A DNA stretch of 9,159 nt, from the NCBI GenBank assembly GCA_011322755.1, contig DRLZ01000328.1, forward strand, positions 1-9,159, given 5' to 3'. This stretch comes from Crenotrichaceae bacterium (GTDB lineage: Bacteria; Pseudomonadota; Gammaproteobacteria; Methylococcales; DRLZ01). Below the pieces are notes generated by a model, which saw nothing but the letters and a program-made list of their open reading frames with translations, was not told where the DNA came from and did no database searches. Below are positions 1 to 5,367 of the stretch, in pieces. A program made the position numbers and the translations under genes. Position 1 is the stretch's first letter. The number at the start of each line of letters is the position of its first letter.

Positions 1-1739
1 GCTGAGATACTCACACCCGCCAATGCCAGTTGAGTACCCGCATCAATCACCTGTCCTTGCAGGGGGACCAGAGCAGGGTTTGAATTCTTGACCAACGCTG
101 CATTAAACAGCAGGTTGGTTCCGGCAACCAGTTCTGCCGTGCCTGTTGCTATCTGATAACCATCGAGCGATGCACTTACCACGATAGTTCCTGGCTGGAT
201 ATTGGTTATTGTGTATTGTCCATCCTGGGTAGTAAACGTTGACAAGTTATCCGAGCCTGTGACTGAGATGAGTACACCACGTAGTGGGTCTCCAGTGGCT
301 GCATCTGTGATTACTCCAGAAATACTGCTCTCTGTTCCTGTTACAGTGCCTGGATTTAAATTGATAACGCCCAGATCAACAATTCCGCCTGCGGGGGCTG
401 AAATTGATAATAGCTGCGACAAATAACCGCCTTTTGTAATCTTGACTGTGATACTGCCAGCTGAGATATCAAGAATCTCAAAATCACCATTGATATCGCT
501 CTGAGTGGAAAAAGAGCTGGTGAGAATTTGAATGCTTGCACCAGACACTGGCATGGCTGTGTCTATGTCAACTATCTGTCCGCTTAACTGGATTGGGTTG
601 GCTGCAGGGTCTGATAACAGACTCACATCATAGCTTAATACTTGACCGGCAATGAGTGTGACATTGGCAGTGGCTGAAAAATAGGTATTGATGCTAAACT
701 GCGCCGATGCGCTTCCAGGCGGTATGTTACTAATCAGGTAACGTCCTTCTGAATTGGTTGTTGCAGACAATGCTTGACCATCTGACAATGTCACGACAAC
801 ATTAACGCCATTTAATGGCTGATTGGATGCGCCATCTTTGACGACACCAGAAAGACTGCTTAAATCAGGCTGAGGTGGCGTAACTGTCTGCTGGGTGTGT
901 ATCGCTTTTAATGCTAAAGCCGTCGTGTAGACATCGTTTTCCCATGACCCATTGGCTAGTTTTGCTGCTTGAAGGTGATCGGCTAGTGGCTGATAGAGCG
1001 CCTGATCTGCAATCGTTGGAGCCAGGGCGGTTAATGTGACAGCCGTTTCAAATAACTCACCAATCGAGCCATCCGCGTTGATTTGAGACAACAGATAATT
1101 ATTCGCGCGGGTGATGTTGTCTGTAAGTGCATATGTGTATTGGTATGCTTGTAGTGTTTGTGAAGCTAATGCAGTGATGTAAATGGATGCATCGTTACCG
1201 GCTAATGAGAAATCGCCTGTCTGATGTTGATGGGACTGTAGAAATGCGATTGCAAATCCGGCCGCCTGTGTTGACGTTTGACCAGCTAAAGCAAGTGCCT
1301 GTGCTGCGAAAATGGTATCCAGCGTTGTGCTGTTATATCCAGGAAGCTCACCAAACCCACCATCCAGATTCTGATAACCAAGCAAGGTTGAGACTAAATC
1401 AGTGACAGCATTTCCTTGCTGGATATTAGAAATAATCTGGCGAGATAAGTATTCCGTGCCTTGATACGTTTCATTATTAATAAATTGATGTGCGGAAGGA
1501 ATACCCGGTTGCGTGGTTTCTCCTAATGCATACAAGGTTGTCAGTGTTTCTGACGTTGCCTGGAATGATGTGGCAATATCATCCTGTGATGAATAACTGC
1601 CATTACCCTGGGTTTGCGATACCAGCCAGTCAACTCCAATATCGGCGCGAACTGTTAATGACACAAATAATAAACAACAGGTAAATATCCACAGTAATGG
1701 TGGAAAAGACTTTTTTGAAGGAAGGTTGTCAAGTGTCAT
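1..1739 (-). CDS. Secreted alpha/alpha-toroid protein with serial carboxypeptidase-regulatory-like domains (C-terminus beyond window)
   Basis: An uninterrupted minus-strand reading frame runs from an ATG at 1739 to the left edge (579 codons, partial). Residues 1-32 form a signal peptide with a basic start, a hydrophobic core and cleavage after VRA. Residues about 33-282 contain five or six repeats typical of the prenyltransferase/squalene-oxidase toroid, for example QNLDGGFGELPG near residue 122, INADGSIGELFETAV and LANGSWENDVYTTALALKAI. A proline-rich linker (TPPQPD) leads to repeated beta domains of the CarboxypepD_reg type, starting near residues 290 (LSGVVKDGASNQPLNGV), 383 (LSGQIVDIDTAMPVSGA), 470 (ISGVITDAATGDPLRGV) and 557 (LQGQVIDAGTQLALAGV). 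The visible mature part has no cysteine and no thioester GCGEQ motif. Secretion suggests a surface or scaffold role rather than isoprenoid catalysis, but that is inference. No clear Shine-Dalgarno precedes the ATG; the first upstream in-frame stop is at 1788-1790, and a TTG at 1751 is the only nearby alternative start. Confidence 0.85.
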   Translation of the reverse strand, partial: MTLDNLPSKKSFPPLLWIFTCCLLFVSLTVRADIGVDWLVSQTQGNGSYSSQDDIATSFQATSETLTTLYALGETTQPGIPSAHQFINNETYQGTEYLSRQIISNIQQGNAVTDLVSTLLGYQNLDGGFGELPGYNSTTLDTIFAAQALALAGQTSTQAAGFAIAFLQSHQHQTGDFSLAGNDASIYITALASQTLQAYQYTYALTDNITRANNYLLSQINADGSIGELFETAVTLTALAPTIADQALYQPLADHLQAAKLANGSWENDVYTTALALKAIHTQQTVTPPQPDLSSLSGVVKDGASNQPLNGVNVVVTLSDGQALSATTNSEGRYLISNIPPGSASAQFSINTYFSATANVTLIAGQVLSYDVSLLSDPAANPIQLSGQIVDIDTAMPVSGASIQILTSSFSTQSDINGDFEILDISAGSITVKITKGGYLSQLLSISAPAGGIVDLGVINLNPGTVTGTESSISGVITDAATGDPLRGVLISVTGSDNLSTFTTQDGQYTITNIQPGTIVVSASLDGYQIATGTAELVAGTNLLFNAALVKNSNPALVPLQGQVIDAGTQLALAGVSIS

Positions 1740-1773
1740 GAGTATGGCCAATTGGTTTATTAAGATGACATAA

Positions 1774-1795
1774 CGGCATAGTATAGACTATGCCG
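1774..1795 (-). promoter_or_regulatory. Hairpin overlapping a possible -10 box upstream of the secreted toroid gene
   Basis: A perfect 9-bp inverted repeat (CGGCATAGT / ACTATGCCG) with a 4-base loop lies 35 bases upstream of the ATG at 1739. Read on the minus strand, the loop and stem contain TATACT (1785-1780), a good -10 hexamer, but no convincing -35 lies 16-18 bases further upstream. It could be an operator over a promoter, a 5' leader hairpin, or a terminator for readthrough from the restriction block. There is no T tract after it in the minus direction, which argues against a classical terminator. Confidence 0.4.
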
Positions 1796-2059
1796 AAATA
1801 GTTTTATTACGTGCAGTGCAAATGATTGTGACAATTTACATACAAAACTAAATGTTAGCTTTCAGCGATAATCAAGAGGACGTACAAATCGTATAGTTTT
1901 GAAAAGTTGATTTAGTTTGTATTCGATTTACATCACATATGGCCTTTCGTGAACTACTAATTAACTAAGGGGGGGGCTTCTTTATCCGCTTACATATCCA
2001 CTATACTTTACAGCTAAATGATATAAACACTTTAGAGTCTAATACTGCTACCAGTCATG
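1796..2059. other. Non-coding gap between secreted-protein gene and transposase remnant
   Basis: This stretch is AT-rich and has no convincing reading frame on either strand. It contains a run of eight G residues at 1969-1976, unusual in such AT-rich surroundings. It probably holds the lost end of the IS4-family element that supplied the transposase fragment, but no terminal inverted repeat or target duplication could be recognised. Confidence 0.5.
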
Positions 2060-2077
2060 TGATATTTAAGAATATCA
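2060..2077 (-). repeat. Hairpin starting at the transposase stop codon
   Basis: On the minus strand a 7-bp stem, TGATATT / AATATCA, with loop CTTA begins exactly at the TGA stop (2077-2075) of the transposase remnant. The position suits a transcription or translation end structure. The stem is AT-rich and no T run follows, so a functional intrinsic terminator is doubtful. Confidence 0.35.
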
Positions 2078-2446
2078 AACAGTTGCATATTCACCGCGTG
2101 GTTTCGTCATCAATGGATAAGGCTTCGGTCTGCGCTTAATTACCCTGGGTTGGTTGGGCCTTGTTCTCTGCCCAATTTCTGTTTGAGCGATCGCGACTAA
2201 GAGCGGTGAGATCAATTGATTTAACACTAATCCCGTTGCTGTGATACACACGCTTGCCGTATTGCGCACCAGTTGAACAGCCGCCATAAAACTGAGGTAA
2301 CGCGGCTGCTTATCATTCAGGCAAGCAGCCCTTGCAAGATTTGCTCGGATCAGGTTATAAGCTAACAGATTAACTGCAATCTCTTTTTTAACCATCACCG
2401 CTGTTTTGCAGCGTAACATGTCCATCCCCATATCGGTTTTGATTTT
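2075..2446 (-). pseudogene. IS4-family transposase, C-terminal remnant
   Basis: The frame from about 2446 to the stop at 2075 reads IKTDMGMDMLRCKTAVMVKK, then EIAVNLLAYNLIRANLARAA, and ends near KRRPKPYPLMTKPRG. These are hallmarks of the C-terminal region of IS4-family DDE transposases. In that family the last catalytic block is Y-x2-R-x3-E-x6-K; here only the final K (in IKT) survives, so the catalytic E and the two upstream aspartates are gone. About 120 codons remain of a protein normally around 350-450 residues. The frame stays open upstream to 2497, but residues before IKT do not look like transposase; in another frame the same bases encode the start of HsdR. It cannot be an active enzyme. 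No IS ends were recognised. Confidence 0.8.
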
Positions 2447-2571
2447 TCCAGCTGTTTTCTCAGGTTCGCCAACAAAGCGGTTTCGTCGTTGATACACACC
2501 TTTTCAAAACTCAGGGTTTCAAGCTGGGCAGTCAGGTTGTTTTCCAGGGTTTGTTCTGATTCGGTCGTCAC
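2443..2571 (-). pseudogene. hsdR: Type I restriction endonuclease R subunit, N-terminal remnant
   Basis: From a GTG at 2571 the minus strand encodes VTTESEQTLENNLTAQLETL, then SFEKVCINDETALLANLRKQLEK. This matches the well-conserved opening of one HsdR subfamily (pattern TEQ-LE-NLI-QL-LGY-V-I-DE-ALLANLK-QLEKHN). HsdR is the ATP-dependent translocating nuclease subunit, usually about 1,000 residues; only about 43 remain, with no nuclease or helicase motif. After QLEK the similarity stops and the sequence becomes IS4-type transposase in another frame, so an insertion, deletion or both removed the rest. The start is assigned from alignment by memory; there is no strong Shine-Dalgarno, and an in-frame stop lies just upstream at 2598-2596. 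Confidence 0.72.
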
Positions 2572-2585
2572 TTTTTTATTACAAT

Positions 2586-2611
2586 CGTAAAACAGTCATG
2601 ACTATTTTACG
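2586..2611. promoter_or_regulatory. 26-bp near-perfect palindrome upstream of the hsdR remnant, operator-like
   Basis: The two arms read CGTAAAACAGTCA and TGACTATTTTACG and are inverted complements except for one base pair. The centre (2598/2599) is about 28 bases upstream of the hsdR GTG start. A further partial copy, TAGTCATGTTTTA, lies at 2625-2637. Symmetry, the presence of a second half-site and the position all fit a binding site for a dimeric regulator, perhaps one controlling hsdR. This is inference; no protein partner is visible in the window. Confidence 0.45.
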
Positions 2612-2854
2612 ACGCACCTTAGATTAGTCATGTTTTATAACATTCCATTTAGGTAAATAATTCTTGAACATCACCCACTGCCCCCTGTACTATTGATAAA
2701 GATTGCGGATTCGCGGTCGACCTAAACCTTAACGGACGCGTTAGTGCTTTTTGTTGACAGCAGAATAATCTTTAAGTAGCATCTCAATGAATATGACCGG
2801 CGCCTCTTCACAGCAATGTGTACGCGTCGGTTCTCGTTTCTTCTGGTGATGCGT
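2612..2854. other. Unassigned stretch between abi and hsdR remnants
   Basis: This is where hsdS, or the N-terminal part of another cargo gene, would be expected in an intact type I operon, but I recognise no target-recognition domain. A minus-strand frame between about 2820 and 2741 gives EEAPVIFIEMLLKDYSAVNKKH before a TAA and looks somewhat protein-like. A second overlapping frame, 2910-2722, is rich in arginine and lysine and not convincing. The stretch may be debris from a deleted gene. Confidence 0.35.
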
Positions 2855-3436
2855 CTATTTAATCCTTGATTCATATTCCCAAAGTGGCCACGCTTGCCAG
2901 CCTCCAACAATCCCGAAATCCGACAAACTGGCTGTTTTCGCCGCTATTTCAGGAAAACTTTTGATCAATTCCTCAAAGCGCAATGCCCAACTGGAATTGG
3001 GGCATATCACCCGCATCATCGCTTGCATAGAGCAGTAATAAAAGAAAGGTCTGTTGTTCTTTAAAGAGTGCCAATATTCATTATTCTTGGGTTTGCTCGC
3101 TATCTCCAGAACATTAATATTCCACAATCGGCTGTGATGCGCAGCTACATTGCGGATAAAGTTCAAACTGCGTAAACAGCCCTGTAATTCTTTTCCGCTT
3201 GCGAAGTCGTATTGACTGGCAATCTGTGTTTTATCCTGATGCTTCATTCCGGCAAACAGCCGCGACAAAGAACCAAAATCCCAAATTTCAATCGCCACCC
3301 AAATCGGTAATTTACCGTATTTCTTCATGTTGTGGGCAATAAAAGGCTCTCGCCTTGCCCGATGCACTAAGCGTTTGTGGTTTTCCAGCCAAACCTGATG
3401 CTCTGTTTTGCCTTGGTGGCAGCCGCCACCAATCAC
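2855..3436 (-). pseudogene. Abi_2-family abortive infection protein (AbiD/AbiF-like), lacking its N-terminal half
   Basis: The 193-codon frame contains conserved Abi_2 blocks: EPFIAHN (residues 30-36), LPIWVAIEIWDFGSLSRLF (43-61), LNFIRNVAAHHSRLWN (91-106) and a tryptophan-rich end (GWQAWPLW). RNVAAH is an R-x4-H motif of the HEPN superfamily, to which AbiD/F proteins belong and which is tied to RNase activity in related toxins, so the presumed active site is intact. Family members are commonly around 300 residues; the missing N-terminal part should lie where hsdM now is, so a deletion joined the two. Similarity begins near residue 12. The first codon is a GTG at 3436 overlapping the hsdM stop as GTGA, which could allow translational coupling. 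Abi genes riding inside type I operons are known. Probably a dead remnant, though a short expressed product is not excluded. Confidence 0.75.
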
Positions 3437-4714
3437 TTTATATCCTCTCCCACTGCTTTCAAGCCTTTAACGATCTGCTCAATATCGACTGGCTCCTCTT
3501 CCTCGAAGGTATCGACATAGCGTGGAATATTGAGGTTGTAGTCGTTTTCTTTCAGCTCGTCCAGGGTTGCCACATAGGCATATTTATCGACGGCTTCGCG
3601 TTGCTGGTAGGTTTCGATAATTTTCTCAACGTGGGCATCGGTCTGCGTGTTATGATTGCCGACTTTTTCAAAGTGCTGGCTGGCATCAATAAACAAAATA
3701 TTGTCATCATTCACGCGGCATTTTTTCATCACCAATATACAAGCAGGGATGCTAGTGCCATAAAACAGGTTGGCGGGTAAACCAATCACCGCATCGAGAT
3801 AATTCTGCTCTTTGATGATGTATTCATGAATTGCACCTTCCGCCGCACCACGAAACAGCACCCCATGCGGCAGTACCACCGCCATGGTGCCGTTATCGGC
3901 CATTTGGTAGATCATGTGTTGCACAAAGGCAAAATCTGCCTTGGTTGTTGGTGCTAAACGCCCCTATTGGCTAAAGCGATCATCAGTATCATTGAGTGGG
4001 TTATCTTTACCTTTCCATTTAGCTGAAAAGCGGATTAGCCACCACTGCTTCAAAACGCTGTTCCAGGTGTTACGGGTGTTCGAGGGTGTCTTCCTGTTTG
4101 ATGTCAAAACGACTGAAATGCACATCGTGCAAGATCATGTTCATTCGCGCCAGATTATAGGTAGTACGATTCAGCTCTTGCCCGAAGAATTCACCCACTT
4201 TCGCCTCTCTGGCGATACGCAATAACAACGAGCCAGTGCCACACGTTGGGTCGTAGGCGTTTTTTAAGCGGGTTTTGTCCAGCGTTACGATTTTGGCAAG
4301 AATTTTCGAGACTTGCTGTGGGGTATAAAATTCTCCGGCTTTTTTTCCGGCTCCTGATGCAAACTGCGAGATCAGATATTCATATGCATCACCTAACACG
4401 TCGGCGTTGGCATCTTCCAGCGCAAAATCGATTTTGTCCAGATGCGAGAGCACTTTGGCAATCAGCGCGTTTCGTGCGTTAGGACTACGGCCTAATTTGG
4501 TACTACCTAAATCCAGGTCTTCAAACAGCTGATTAAAATCATCTTCGGTTTCAAGCAGTTTATTGGCAAATAGATACTGCTTCTCAGACAGGTACTTATA
4601 AAAAATAAATCCCAATATGTAATCACGGAATTCATCGGCGGCCATCTTGCCACGCAATTCATTCGCGATATTCCAAAGTTGTTGCTCCAGCTTTTGTTTT
4701 TGGTCTTCCGTCAT
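3433..4714 (-). pseudogene. hsdM: Type I restriction-modification DNA methyltransferase subunit, multiply inactivated
   Basis: HsdM makes N6-methyladenine as part of the M2S and R2M2S complexes. The start is an ATG at 4714 with GAGG a few bases upstream. Residues 1-55 are the HsdM_N domain (MTEDQKQKLEQQLWNIANEL, FRDYILGFIFYKYLSEKQ). GEFYTPQQVSKILAKIV (127-143) and AdoMet-binding motif I, YDPTCGTGSLL (154-164), follow. The lesions are: an in-frame loss of roughly 75-80 residues between KLLE and TEDDFNQLF (near 4550); nonsense TAA at 4072-4070, expected CAA; catalytic NPPF read as NPLF (4036-4025); a two-base loss or equivalent near 4022; nonsense TAG at 3966-3964 within RFSQ-GRLAP, where tyrosine is usual; and a C-terminus ending at GEDIK about 25-30 residues early. 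Downstream similarity (DFAFVQHMIYQMADNGTMAV, RYVDTFEEEEPVDIE) remains strong, so decay is fairly recent. Comparison with family members is from memory. Confidence 0.9.
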
Positions 4715-4740
4715 AAGTACCTCTGTCAATATGCCGGGAA

Positions 4741-4767
4741 AGTATATCAGGAACAGTGTATTGATAA
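4741..4767 (-). promoter_or_regulatory. Promoter of the hsdM operon with an extended -10
   Basis: On the minus strand TGATATACT (4749-4741) gives an extended -10: TG, one base, then TATACT, which matches five of six consensus positions. A TTATCA -35-like hexamer (four of six) lies at 4767-4762 with a short 15-base spacer, tolerable with an extended -10. Transcription would start near 4733, giving a leader of about 20 bases that contains the GAGG ribosome binding site of hsdM. The site appears intact although the gene behind it is dead. Confidence 0.55.
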
Positions 4768-5367
4768 CGCTTTCTACTCGCCTGATGGGTCACTAGACTT
4801 GTTGTTGATTTAAAAACCCTGATTAAGCGCTGAAACACTGTATTTGATGGGCAGTGAAATTGTTATAAAACAAGAACTGGGTCAAGTATTTTATGATTAA
4901 TCAGTGCATTGCCAAGCAGTGAGCATTGAATAATATTCGTATGCTGATGCAGGGTTTTTGTTGCTATTCAAGGCGTAGAAACTGGCATATTGCTGGCTAC
5001 GCAATTGCTCCTGCAACACAGGAAATTACAATAAATCGTGGGTTAAACATGTTATTGGCGCAAATCACTTTGTATTTCGAATTAGCTCATAACCTATTGA
5101 TTAAAAGAATAACAGGATATGTTGATGTATGAAACGCATCTATCGAGAGAACCCTAATCACCGTTTTAATCCACTACCGGCAATAAGACAAATCAAGATA
5201 CGGATAGTATTAAACCCTCGCACCTTATTCCAGCATGCTGCACTTTTTGTTTACTGGTTACTTTGCGCGGCATCCATTGATCAATACCCTGAACAGGTTC
5301 TTAAAAAAATCATCAAATCAACTAACATTGAAACATCACTGAAATAAACTTTAAAGGCTAAAGAATC
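4768..5367. other. 600-base intergenic region with only weak small open frames
   Basis: Two short plus-strand frames are present: 4926-5132 (68 codons) and 5129-5347 (72 codons), the second overlapping the first as ATGA and ending 20 bases before the ankyrin gene. The second contains a hydrophobic stretch (HAALFVYWLLCAA) and ends in a lysine-rich helix-like segment. Neither has a good Shine-Dalgarno, a recognisable domain or a clear coding pattern, and I do not call them genes. The region probably carries the divergent promoters for hsdM and for the ankyrin gene. A weak TTGAAA / TTAAAG pair with a 17-base spacer occurs at about 5328-5356, close to the ankyrin start. Confidence 0.4.

Noticed and set aside
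2447..2497. Reading the 140-codon frame 2497-2075 as one intact small gene
   Set aside because: Its first 18 codons do not resemble transposase, and the same bases in another frame encode the conserved start of HsdR; the frame is a chance fusion over a junction.
2722..2745. Integron attC-like core (TTAACGGACGCGTTAGTGC)
   Set aside because: The bases resemble a core site, but there is no second core with the required spacing, no integrase and no cassette layout.
2722..2910. 62-codon arginine/lysine-rich minus-strand frame
   Set aside because: No ribosome binding site, no recognisable domain, and it overlaps the end of the abi remnant; composition looks non-coding.
3355..3780. 141-codon plus-strand open frame
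   Set aside because: It lies opposite the hsdM and abi remnants, whose protein similarity is unmistakable; it is a mirror frame.
2075..4767. An active defence system
   Set aside because: The methyltransferase has several inactivating changes, the specificity subunit is missing and the nuclease is reduced to 43 codons.
4926..5347. Two small plus-strand frames overlapping as ATGA
   Set aside because: No good Shine-Dalgarno, no domain and an unconvincing amino acid composition; the overlap could be chance. Kept only as a note in the intergenic entry.
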